64,000 nt of DNA from Porphyromonas vaginalis (GTDB lineage Bacteria > Bacteroidota > Bacteroidia > Bacteroidales > Porphyromonadaceae). Below the pieces are notes generated by a model, which was not told the DNA's origin, made no database searches, and saw only the letters and a list, made by a program, of their open reading frames with translations. The DNA lies in contig NZ_CATQJU010000001.1 in the NCBI RefSeq assembly GCF_958301595.1, positions 1,178,001 to 1,242,000 of the forward strand, given 5' to 3'. Position 1 is the first letter of the stretch. The number at the start of each line of letters is the position of its first letter. Position numbers and translations under genes: made by a program. Below are positions 24,208 to 32,022 of the stretch, piece by piece.

Positions 24208-26694
24208 TTACTTGACGATGCGCGTCGTGTAGTTGCCGACGAGGACAATGTAGCTACCAGCAGGTAGTGCGCTGATGTCGAGCGCATGCTCTGTGCTAGC
24301 GAGGAGTAGCTGACCTGTGTAGTCGTAGAGACGTACCTCAGCACCCTCAGCAGCACCAGCTATCTCGAGGCGTGTACCGCCGTTGGTCACGTAAGCGACG
24401 AGCTGGTTCTGTGTCGGCTGCTCGACAGCCACAGAGAGCCTAAAGGTTACCTTGACCTTGGTGTCCTTGTTGAGGTCGAAGTAGTAGTAGCCTGTTTCTG
24501 GTGTAGGGATGGTCTCATCATCGACAAACCACTCGTCTATCTCGTAGCCTTCATCTGGCGTAGCTATCACCTTGATCGTGGTACCAGCGGGTACCTTAGC
24601 ACCACTCTCGATAGTCTCTTGGTCTACCATAGCTGTGACAGCACCACCCTTACTAGCTTCTAGGGTGATGGTGTAGTCGACTGCTGGAGCAGCCTTCTTG
24701 GAGAAGACTGCATGTATATCAGCATCCTTGTCAGCCTTAAAGGTATAGACAAAGCCATCCTCTGAGAGTGCCTCTGCAGGTACAGGCTGGCCATTGTTTG
24801 TGAAGACCACCTGATAGTCTCCACTTATGGTGAACTTCGCCTTTACCGTGACGTCACTGCCTAGCGGGATGCGCTTCTCGTTAAAGATCATTAGCGGGTT
24901 GCCCGAACCTTTTGGCTCAACGTAGGTAGTCTCAAGGGAGCATCCCATCGGTCCCTCGGAGCTAACCTTTATGAGAGCTGTGGTCTTTTTCTGGGTCTCG
25001 GCAAATACCATCGCAAAGCCATCTACTGTGAAGGTGTAAGGGTTCTTGCCCTCAGAGCCTGGGATGAGCTTATAGTCAGCATCAAGCCAATCCTTGACTT
25101 CGTAGCCTTCCTCAGGCGTTACGGTCAGTACGACTTTTGCGCCAGCAGCAATGTTATCGCCATTTTCGAAGGGCTTACCATCTGCTGTACCAGTGATCGT
25201 AGCATGCTTATCGCAATCGTAGTAGATGTAAAAGCCTATGGCACCCTCTGTGAAGATAACCTTGATATTAGCTGGCTCCTCTAGGGTAAACTCGTACGTG
25301 AGTCCCTCGTCTGTGAGCTGGTCAGCAGCCACTGGGTTATCATTGTGTGTGAAGGCGACGGTCGCTCCAGTGATCGAGATGTTTGCCTCGACTCTTACCT
25401 TCGTACCGACAGGCAGGTCTAACGTTGGGTTGGTACCCTCAGTTGGCCTCTCCCAAGTGGTGCTGCCAGGTGTCTGATACTGAACCGTAGCATAGCCACC
25501 TACACCCTCCTCCTGGACTGAGAGCTGAACTTTCTCTGCGGGTGTAGCACCCTCCTTCTTGACCACGGCTGATAGTGTGAGAGGTCCCGTTACGACGACC
25601 TTAATCCCTGGAAACTCTTCACTCTCTGAGGGTGTTGCCACTCCATTAACGAGGAAGTGTTCTAGCTCATACCCCTCGTCTAGGAAAAGATCGACACGAA
25701 GCTCTGTCCCTTCGGGGACTTGATCGCCACTATTTACTCTCGTCGAAGATGAGTAGCCACCATACTCTACCTTTAGGTATGCATTCTCTAGCTCCTCGAT
25801 GGTGACAGCGTAAGACTTAGCTTCAGCCTTCTTCTCGATGACCGCCTCGATGGTTACTGCTGTCACTTCTTTCGGAGCTACATAGTAAGTCAAGAGAGTC
25901 TGCATGTCATTAGGTAGTCTCTTCTCGCCATTGATGAGGTAGTGCTTAAATTCATAGCCCTCATTGACAGTTGCCTGGATCGAGATGGGATCTTGCTCCT
26001 TGACACGCGTACCAGAGGGTACATCTGCGACGGGATTGACGGTCTTCACTGTGAGCGTACCATTTGCTGGTTGCTCGTAGGTGACGACATAGCCACTCTC
26101 TACGAGCACAGCCGAGATGGTTGTAGCCTTTGAGATAGTGATCGTCTTCCTGGCAGGACGAAAGTCCTCCTTAGGCTCTACCTTGTCATTGATGAGCCAG
26201 TGGTCTAGCCTATAGCCCTCGTTTGGATTGATCACCATAGTAATCAGACTACCAGTCTCTACTTGGTCACCAGAATTGAGGGCCTCATCATCCGTACTGG
26301 TTCCCTTGTATAGGTCGATCGTACCATGCTCGGGCTGCTCGACAGTTATGACACAAGCTGTAGATGCTTTCTGAACTACTCGTGCTGAAACTGTCATATT
26401 CGTTGAAACCATCTTTGTTAGACCTTTAGAGGAAGTATTCTCTACTTCCTCTCCATTGAAGATGTAGTGCGTAACTTCATATCCCTCGTCTGCCGTTGCG
26501 ACAAACATAACCATTGTGTAGGGGGGCACTTTATCCCCACTATGGAGTTCCACCAATTCGCCTTTGTCATAAAAGCCTGTGATGGTGCAGTGCTCTACCT
26601 GTTCGAAGGTTACTGTTACCTCCTGCGCTTGCGCCATAAATGGCCAAAGCAGGAATGCACCTAGTAATGATAAGATAGATAACATTCGTTTCAT
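24208..26694 (-). CDS. Large surface protein with InlB-like B-repeats and a T9SS sorting domain
   Basis: The 828-aa product has a signal peptide (residues 1-23, LLWPFMAQAQ). It is built of tandem beta domains of the divergent InlB B-repeat kind. Six recurrences of GYE-x-x-HYxxNGE type were read: GYEVTHYIFNGEEV, GYRLDHWLINDKVE, GYEFKHYLINGEKR, GYELEHFLVNGVAT, GYEVKDWLDADYKL, GYEIDEWFVDDETI. Each follows a VPxGTxxxVxxxxDE strand. The last 65 residues are a type A sorting domain (AEVRLYDYTGQLLLAS, LPAGSYIVLVGNYTTRIVK), so it should be exported by T9SS and anchored at the surface. A role in adhesion is inferred. It is divergent from another sorting-domain gene at 27080. Confidence 0.85.
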   Translation of the reverse strand: MKRMLSILSLLGAFLLWPFMAQAQEVTVTFEQVEHCTITGFYDKGELVELHSGDKVPPYTMVMFVATADEGYEVTHYIFNGEEVENTSSKGLTKMVSTNMTVSARVVQKASTACVITVEQPEHGTIDLYKGTSTDDEALNSGDQVETGSLITMVINPNEGYRLDHWLINDKVEPKEDFRPARKTITISKATTISAVLVESGYVVTYEQPANGTLTVKTVNPVADVPSGTRVKEQDPISIQATVNEGYEFKHYLINGEKRLPNDMQTLLTYYVAPKEVTAVTIEAVIEKKAEAKSYAVTIEELENAYLKVEYGGYSSSTRVNSGDQVPEGTELRVDLFLDEGYELEHFLVNGVATPSESEEFPGIKVVVTGPLTLSAVVKKEGATPAEKVQLSVQEEGVGGYATVQYQTPGSTTWERPTEGTNPTLDLPVGTKVRVEANISITGATVAFTHNDNPVAADQLTDEGLTYEFTLEEPANIKVIFTEGAIGFYIYYDCDKHATITGTADGKPFENGDNIAAGAKVVLTVTPEEGYEVKDWLDADYKLIPGSEGKNPYTFTVDGFAMVFAETQKKTTALIKVSSEGPMGCSLETTYVEPKGSGNPLMIFNEKRIPLGSDVTVKAKFTISGDYQVVFTNNGQPVPAEALSEDGFVYTFKADKDADIHAVFSKKAAPAVDYTITLEASKGGAVTAMVDQETIESGAKVPAGTTIKVIATPDEGYEIDEWFVDDETIPTPETGYYYFDLNKDTKVKVTFRLSVAVEQPTQNQLVAYVTNGGTRLEIAGAAEGAEVRLYDYTGQLLLASTEHALDISALPAGSYIVLVGNYTTRIVK

Positions 26695-26980
26695 AAGCGT
26701 ATCTGTTTAAGTGTAAGTGATTGATTTGTCTATTTATAAGGGTTTGTGTCGCTACACAAGGGGGAAAAGGGGGCGAAGCTACGATGCTTAAATCTACCTG
26801 CTTCTCCTCAAGGGGCTAAGGTAATGAAAAGTAAAGAGAAAAACAACTGTAGGACAATTTCTGTTTTTGAGGCTGTTCGGAGGGCTAATTTCTATTTGAG
26901 GGTGCTGAAGGAAGATTCACCGCTGACAGGAGATAGACAAGGCATCAAAGCCCCGATGTGATTTTGCTTCGAAAAAGTAG
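26695..26980. other. Intergenic region between divergent T9SS cargo genes
   Basis: No gene is recognised. A 71-codon open frame (26746-26961, +) has no ribosome site, motif or conserved look, and I treat it as chance. The promoter for the minus-strand gene should lie here, but no clean TAnnTTTG box was found. Confidence 0.4.
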
Positions 26981-27030
26981 CCGCCACGTGGAGATTTGAA
27001 CCTTCCATGGGAGGCTTGCTTTTCTCGAAA
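26981..27030 (+). repeat. R2 fragment
   Basis: GCCGCCACGTGGAGATTTGA, a decayed second site (CTTCCATGGGAGG), then TTTTCTCGAAAAAGAA, similar to the R2 segment around the last CCACGTGG sites. It sits just upstream of the promoter at 27039. Confidence 0.5.
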
Positions 27031-27038
27031 AAGAATGT

Positions 27039-27046
27039 TAGCTTTG
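27039..27046 (+). promoter_or_regulatory. -7 box of the 27080 gene
   Basis: TAGCTTTG, an exact TAnnTTTG match, 33 bases before the ATG. No clear TTTG at -33. Confidence 0.5.
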
Positions 27047-27079
27047 TGGCAACTATAACCCTTAAATGTTTCAAACGAT

Positions 27080-28687
27080 ATGACAAGAAAACTACTATCT
27101 TCATTACTCCTACTCCTTGCTCTGAGCTACGCACTGGCCGCTCAGCAGACAGGATGTAAGATCACGCAAGAGCCGAAGGCACTACCAGCTGAGGCTTGCA
27201 ACTTCTCCATCTATGGTACGAGCCCCAATGGGCGTTACATCTACGGCGGTAGCCCTAACTCGACAGCCTTTTGCTACGACACAGAGCGTGACACCACCTC
27301 GCTCTTCCTCTCTGAGACGGGTGCTGAGAAGTATATGATCTACGCAGTCTCTGATGCTGGTGAGATCTTTGTTGCTCAGGATGAGGTTGGTGCTTTTATC
27401 TACAATATGGCACAAGAGAAGCTACACGAGATCAAGACTCCTGAGAGCAACTGGCCTGACGTAAGACCTGTCTATGTGACTCCTGATGCTAAGTTCCTCG
27501 TAGGTTATCTGATGGACCCGACTTATGCTCAAGCAAGCATGACGCTTCCGATCTATGGCACACGGGGTGAGGATGGCTCCTGGACGATCAAGACACTCCC
27601 CGTGCTGGACAAAGACTATCTAGGCCTCAAGCCTCACTACACGCAGGCTTTCTTCTGCTCGTCTGATGGTAAGAAGATCCTAGGTCGACAAAATACCCGC
27701 AATGGCTCTGACAGACCACTTTTCTGGCAGCTGGATGAGCAGGGGCAGTACCAGTGCTCCACGCCTTGCGACTCATTCCTCTACAATCTAGATGCGCCAC
27801 TGCCTGGCCCCCAGCCTGAGTGGGAAGACTATGTGACGGCAGACTATGAGAAAGATCCTGACCTATACAACCAGCAAGAAGCTGAGTTCAATAAGGCATA
27901 CGACGCTTGGCTAGAAGTGTATGACAAGGTGTTTAAGGGTGTCGCTGTTAATCTCGCTTGGCAGATGATGTCTCCTGCAAGTGGGTACTGGATGATATCC
28001 ATCCAAGAGGAGGTTGGTGAGGGCTATGCGAACATCTCCTATCCAGGTGCATTAAATGTCGCTGATGGTAGCCTTGAGCGGATCAACATCAAAGAGGCTT
28101 ATGGTCTCGGTGGGGTCGGGCGTACTAATGATGGTGGCTGGATCTGCAATCCCGATGGTAGCCGAAGCCGCTCTGATCGCAGTACCTACGTAGTTTACCT
28201 AGATGGAAAGAAGATGACCATGCTGGAGTACCTGAAAAGTTTGACAGGTAAGGATCTGTCTGAGTTCTTTACCTACTCCTACACGCTTGATGATGAGACG
28301 GAGCAAAAGAGCATAACAGATATGGGGTCCATCGCGATCTCTGCTGATGGCAAGACCTTGGCCTCTTGTGCGGTAGATATGACGGAGATGCACAGCTGTC
28401 GCAATGCGTATCTACGTATTGACAAGCAATTCCTCGCTCAGCCTCTAGGCGTTGCTCCTGTAGAGCTGCAGCCTAACGGACTCTCGATCCGCTGGCAGGG
28501 CGATGCACTCCTCTTCTCAGAGCCTGCTACGGGTACGCTCTATCTGTATGACATGGCCGGTCGACTACTAGACAGCTACACGCTGGCAGCTACCTCAAGG
28601 CTCTCCCTGACAGACCTAGCTCAGGGCCTCTACATCGGTCAGGTTGTCACGGAGCGTGGCGTTAGCACCATACGATTCATTCGTTAG
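27080..28687 (+). CDS. Exported protein with T9SS type A sorting domain, propeller-like repeats
   Basis: The 535-aa product has a signal peptide (residues 1-21, LLLLLALSYALAAQQ). The body has several short repeats of the kind SPNGRYIYGG, SDAGEIFVAQ, TPDAKFLVGY, SSDGKKILGR, SADGKTLASC. This suggests a beta-propeller or similar blade structure (inference). The C-terminal 70 residues form a sorting domain (LYLYDMAGRLLDSYTL, DLAQGLYIGQVVTERGVSTI, ending RFIR). It is likely secreted by T9SS and surface-attached. No enzyme motif was recognised. A strong terminator follows at 28710. Confidence 0.8.
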   Translation: MTRKLLSSLLLLLALSYALAAQQTGCKITQEPKALPAEACNFSIYGTSPNGRYIYGGSPNSTAFCYDTERDTTSLFLSETGAEKYMIYAVSDAGEIFVAQDEVGAFIYNMAQEKLHEIKTPESNWPDVRPVYVTPDAKFLVGYLMDPTYAQASMTLPIYGTRGEDGSWTIKTLPVLDKDYLGLKPHYTQAFFCSSDGKKILGRQNTRNGSDRPLFWQLDEQGQYQCSTPCDSFLYNLDAPLPGPQPEWEDYVTADYEKDPDLYNQQEAEFNKAYDAWLEVYDKVFKGVAVNLAWQMMSPASGYWMISIQEEVGEGYANISYPGALNVADGSLERINIKEAYGLGGVGRTNDGGWICNPDGSRSRSDRSTYVVYLDGKKMTMLEYLKSLTGKDLSEFFTYSYTLDDETEQKSITDMGSIAISADGKTLASCAVDMTEMHSCRNAYLRIDKQFLAQPLGVAPVELQPNGLSIRWQGDALLFSEPATGTLYLYDMAGRLLDSYTLAATSRLSLTDLAQGLYIGQVVTERGVSTIRFIR

Positions 28688-28709
28688 AAGACGTTTCTGA
28701 CAAAACGAA

Positions 28710-28756
28710 CCAGTCCCGCAAGGAGTCTACAGCGATGTAGTGCTCCCTGCGGGACT
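28710..28756 (+). terminator. Terminator of the 27080 gene
   Basis: CAGTCCCGCA pairs with TGCGGGACTG, with additional pairing inside (GGAG against CTCC). It is 22 bases after the stop. Confidence 0.75.
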
Positions 28757-28795
28757 GCTGTCTGCTGACTCGGGTCAGAGAGAGTTCTTTAGACG

Positions 28796-28893
28796 CTAGA
28801 AGTTGACCGAAAAGCCCATGTCCAGGCCTATGCGATGAATTAAGCTGGACCCTGAGTAGATGCCCATCTTGTAGTCAACGCCAGACCGCCATG
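28796..28893 (-). pseudogene. C-terminal remnant of an outer-membrane beta-barrel protein
   Basis: On the minus strand an open frame of about 32 codons ends at TAG (28796-28798) and reads RVAWRSGVDYKMGIYS, GSSLIHRIGLDMGFSVNF. The alternating strand pattern and terminal phenylalanine are typical of the last two strands of an outer-membrane barrel. Upstream it runs straight into an R2 fragment with no start codon. It therefore looks like the 3' stub of a gene destroyed where R2-derived sequence now lies. The identity of the parent gene is unknown. Confidence 0.5.
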
Positions 28894-28955
28894 CCACACG
28901 TGGGGAGTAAAAAATATCCACGTGGAGATTTGCCCCCCCCCACGTGGATTTCATG
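28894..28955 (+). repeat. R2 fragment with two CACGTG sites and a C tract
   Basis: CACGTGGGGAGTAAAAAATA, then TCCACGTGGAGATTTG, a run of ten C, then ACGTGGATTTCATG. It matches the spacing of the three-site part of R2, with the C tract replacing the usual AGATTTCC spacer. Nothing else is recognised up to the rarA end. Confidence 0.65.
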
Positions 28956-29012
28956 TTTTATAGTCTCATTACTCCGTAGTGAATCTGCGGAGATGAGTCG
29001 ACAGTCGCTCAT

Positions 29013-30332
29013 TTATTTAGTCTCCTCCTGCTGATCGATGAAGTCGAGGTAGCTACTGAGCGTGCGCTCGGCTTGGCCTACTTGTTGTGGCGTGTAGAAC
29101 TGCGCATCGACGAGTTCGTCCGGCAGGTACTGCTGCCGTGTGTAGTGCTTGGGATAGTCGTGCGGGTAGCGGTAGTCGACACCGTAGCCGAGGTCGGACA
29201 TGAGCTTAGTAGGTGCATTGCGCAGATGTAGCGGGACTGGCAGATTGCCCGTCTCACGTACCTTGGCGAGGGCGGCATCGATAGCGAGGTAGGCGGAGTT
29301 ACTCTTTGGCGAGCCAGCGAGGTAGACGACTGCCTCAGCGAGCGGTATGCGTCCCTCGGGCCATCCGATGAAGTCGACCGCATCGGCAGCAGCCTGCGCT
29401 ACGACGAGTGCCTGCGGATTGGCCAAACCTATGTCTTCGGCTGCTGAGATGACCACACGACGCGCTATGAAGCGAGGCTCTTCGCCGCCTTCGATGAGGC
29501 GAGCCATCCAGTAGAGTGCTGCATCGGGATCGCTGCCTCGTATGCTCTTGATGAATGCGGAGGCGATGTCGTAGTGCAGTTCGCCGTCACGATCGAAGGC
29601 GGCGGGCTGCTGGCGCGCTACGCTGGCGATTGTCTCGCCAGTCAACTGTACCGTGGTCTCGTCGGGGTGCTGCTCGAGTGCCATCGAGAGGGTCATCTCG
29701 AGGAGGTTGAGTAGCTTGCGGGCATCACCGCCTGCGAGGTGGATGAGTAGCTCACGGTCGGCACCCTCTAGGGTTACTTGGTAGCGAGAGAAGAGCGGAT
29801 CGGTGGCGAAGACGCGGTCGATGAGTTGCGAGAGGTCGCTATGCTCTAGAGGCTTGAGGACGAAGACTTGACAGCGTGAGAGGAGCGGGCGGATTACTTG
29901 AAAGGAGGGGTTCTCCGTCGTAGCTCCGATGAGTGTGACCACGCCCTGCTCGACGGCCGCTAGCAAGGAGTCTTGCTGAGACTTGGAGAAGCGGTGTATC
30001 TCGTCGATGAAGAGGATGGGTCGTCCCTGATGCTGTGAGAAGAGACCAGTCTGCGCCTCTTTGGCCTCCTGCAGAGTCTTGCGCACATCTGCTACGCCTG
30101 AGCCTACGGCCGAGAGACTGTAGCAGCGGCACTGCATCATCTGCGAGAGAAGCCGTGCTAGGGTTGTCTTGCCGACGCCGGGCGGTCCCCATAGGATCAT
30201 GGAGGGTATGTGTCCCCGCTCGAGCATAACGCGCAGTGGGGCATTCGCACCGACGAGGTGAGACTGTCCGACATACTCTTCGAGCGTCTTAGGACGCATC
30301 CGCTCCGCTAGCGGTATCTGCTCTACTGACAT
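29013..30332 (-). CDS. rarA: Replication-associated recombination protein A (MgsA/RarA AAA+ ATPase)
   Basis: A cytoplasmic clamp-loader-like ATPase acting at stalled replication forks. The 439-aa protein has an N-terminal RPKTLEEYVGQSHL block, Walker A GPPGVGKTTLARLL (about residues 51-64), Walker B ILFIDEIHRFSK (about 108-119) and sensor 1 GATTENPSF. The long C-terminal tetramerisation region contains DPDAALYWMARLIEGGEEP and the family end block. The ATG at 30332 was chosen over one three codons earlier, because the probable -7 box covers 30339-30346 and would make the earlier start untranscribed. Confidence 0.94.
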   Translation of the reverse strand: MSVEQIPLAERMRPKTLEEYVGQSHLVGANAPLRVMLERGHIPSMILWGPPGVGKTTLARLLSQMMQCRCYSLSAVGSGVADVRKTLQEAKEAQTGLFSQHQGRPILFIDEIHRFSKSQQDSLLAAVEQGVVTLIGATTENPSFQVIRPLLSRCQVFVLKPLEHSDLSQLIDRVFATDPLFSRYQVTLEGADRELLIHLAGGDARKLLNLLEMTLSMALEQHPDETTVQLTGETIASVARQQPAAFDRDGELHYDIASAFIKSIRGSDPDAALYWMARLIEGGEEPRFIARRVVISAAEDIGLANPQALVVAQAAADAVDFIGWPEGRIPLAEAVVYLAGSPKSNSAYLAIDAALAKVRETGNLPVPLHLRNAPTKLMSDLGYGVDYRYPHDYPKHYTRQQYLPDELVDAQFYTPQQVGQAERTLSSYLDFIDQQEETK

Positions 30333-30338
30333 ATAGTG

Positions 30339-30346
30339 CAAATGTA
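30339..30346 (-). promoter_or_regulatory. -7 box immediately upstream of rarA
   Basis: The minus strand reads TACATTTG. The transcription start would be only a few bases from the ATG at 30332, so the message could be nearly leaderless. No -33 TTTG is obvious. Confidence 0.4.
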
Positions 30347-30396
30347 CAAAAAGACTAGCCTTTGGCTGTTGGCCTTTGACTGTTGTAGGGGAAAGG

Positions 30397-30930
30397 TCAG
30401 TCCGCGAGGGAGGATAGGTAGCGAGCGATGCCTCGGCGGATGGATATTAGTCCGAAGCGTGACGGATCGATCTCTGCGGGTGTGAGCCAGCAGAGCTGCG
30501 CTACGTCGTCCAGAGCTCGTACGGCAGGCATCTCGCTCGGTAGCTGAACCGTGTAGAAGAGATCTAGCGTCGGTACGAGGAAGTCGCTGTAAAGGTAGCT
30601 GTTGGGCAGAGAGAAGGCGTAGGCAAACTGCTCCGTGGGGAGTCGTAGTCCGCTCTCTTCGCATAGCTCTCGCTGCGCTGCCTCTTCGCCTGTCTCGTCC
30701 TTGTCGACGAAGCCGCCTGGGAGGTCTAGCGTCCCCTTGGCGGGCTCTTTGCCTCGGGTTGCCACGAGTAGCCTGCCCTGCAGATCCCGCACGAGGAGGG
30801 CCACCGCGGCACTCGGGTTGTGGTAGTAGGTGAAGCCACAGCACTGACAGTGCTGCGCCTTGACACCATGCGCCTCCAAGCGGTCAGCACCACAGCGCGG
30901 ACAGTAGTCGAAGGTCTCGCGTTGGCTCAT
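30397..30930 (-). CDS. NUDIX hydrolase with N-terminal zinc ribbon
   Basis: The 177-aa protein starts with a zinc ribbon (CPRCGAD and CQCCGF, residues 8-40), as in the NudC and ADP-ribose pyrophosphatase-like subgroups. It then has a complete Nudix box GFVDKDETGEEAAQRELCEE followed by SGL (about 72-94, G-x5-E-x7-REUxEExGU). Substrate is unknown; a nucleoside diphosphate derivative is likely. It follows the ROK kinase gene after two bases and so is probably co-expressed with it. Confidence 0.88.
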   Translation of the reverse strand: MSQRETFDYCPRCGADRLEAHGVKAQHCQCCGFTYYHNPSAAVALLVRDLQGRLLVATRGKEPAKGTLDLPGGFVDKDETGEEAAQRELCEESGLRLPTEQFAYAFSLPNSYLYSDFLVPTLDLFYTVQLPSEMPAVRALDDVAQLCWLTPAEIDPSRFGLISIRRGIARYLSSLAD

Positions 30931-30932
30931 AC

Positions 30933-31901
30933 TTATAGGTTCCGTTCGCGAGCTAGCGAGGCTGCACCCAGTACGGCCGCTTGTCCCTTAGGGAGTGAGC
31001 TGAGGAGGATCTGGATAGAGCCTTTGTAGATGTGGAGTAGTGCTTCGTCAAAAGCTTTGCGCACCGGCTGTAGGAGCAGATCACCACACCGTGCTACGCC
31101 ACCGAAGATGACGAAAGCTTGCGGTGCTGAGAAGCAAGCGAACTGCGCCAAGGCGCGTCCCAATATCTCTCCCGTCTCCTCGAAGACCTGTCGCGCTAAT
31201 GAGTCGCCCGTCGCTAGAGCTACCTCTGCCACAGTCTTGCTGGTCAGCTCTTCGTCAGGTATATCACAGAGTTCGCTCCACATGCCTTGTTCTAGACAGA
31301 GCTTCTTCAGGCTCACGGCACGTCGTGCTACGGCAGGTGCTGCGACAGAGGCTTCGAGACAGCCGTATCGTCCACAGCCGCAGAGTTGATGTGGCTCTCC
31401 GACGGCTAGGTGTCCTAGCTCACCAGCCTTGCCTTGGTAACCACGTATGAGGCGACCATCGGCATAGATACCGCTACCTACGCCTGTGCCGAGGGTTATC
31501 TCGACAAAGTGGTCTAGCCCACGCGCCACGCCGTAGCTATGCTCCCCGAGCGCACTCGCATTGGCATCATTGTCTAGGACGACGGGTAGTCCTGTACGTG
31601 CCGATAGATCAGCGACGATAGGACTGATGCCAGCCCAGGGTAGATTGACAGCTTCTTCGATACAACCAGAGAAGTAGTTGGCATTCGGAGCTCCGATGCC
31701 TATGCCGACGACCTGGTCTGTTAGGCCCGAGTTAGCGATCATTTGTGCTATCTGCTGGCTCAGCGCCTCGACGTAGTCAGTGAAGAGGCTCCCGTTTTGC
31801 TTCGTCAAGAACGTCTGCGAGGCGACTATTTGCCCCTCATCATCGACGATGCCTAGCTCTGTGTTGGTTCCACCTATGTCTATGCCTAAGTATAGTGACA
31901 T
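30933..31901 (-). CDS. ROK family sugar kinase (glucokinase-like)
   Basis: The 322-aa protein begins with the ATP-binding DIGGTNTELGIVDDEG (residues 7-22). It has DNDANASALGE (about 108-118, catalytic Asp) and the ROK zinc signature region GELGHLAVGEPHQLCGCGRY, then GCLEA (about 140-165). It phosphorylates a hexose, most likely glucose or an N-acyl hexosamine; the sequence alone does not decide. There is no DNA-binding domain, so it is a kinase rather than a NagC-type repressor. Confidence 0.9.
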   Translation of the reverse strand: MSLYLGIDIGGTNTELGIVDDEGQIVASQTFLTKQNGSLFTDYVEALSQQIAQMIANSGLTDQVVGIGIGAPNANYFSGCIEEAVNLPWAGISPIVADLSARTGLPVVLDNDANASALGEHSYGVARGLDHFVEITLGTGVGSGIYADGRLIRGYQGKAGELGHLAVGEPHQLCGCGRYGCLEASVAAPAVARRAVSLKKLCLEQGMWSELCDIPDEELTSKTVAEVALATGDSLARQVFEETGEILGRALAQFACFSAPQAFVIFGGVARCGDLLLQPVRKAFDEALLHIYKGSIQILLSSLPKGQAAVLGAASLARERNL

Positions 31902-31925
31902 ATTGTTGCTCTATATAATATAAGG

Positions 31926-31994
31926 AGTGGGCAATGCTTAGTAGCTCGACAGTCTCTCTAGAGGAGTTGTCTCGCTAACTTAGCATTGCCCACT
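31926..31994. terminator. Long hairpin between the ROK kinase and C69 peptidase genes
   Basis: AGTGGGCAATGCT pairs with AGCATTGCCCACT around a 40-base loop. It lies downstream of the minus-strand peptidase gene and is a probable terminator. Confidence 0.6.
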
Positions 31995-32022
31995 TTGTTA
32001 TTACATATATTGCTCTTAGGGC

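Noticed and set aside
26746-26961. 71-codon frame in the divergent T9SS intergenic region
   Set aside because: No motif, no ribosome-binding site and no conserved appearance; treated as chance.
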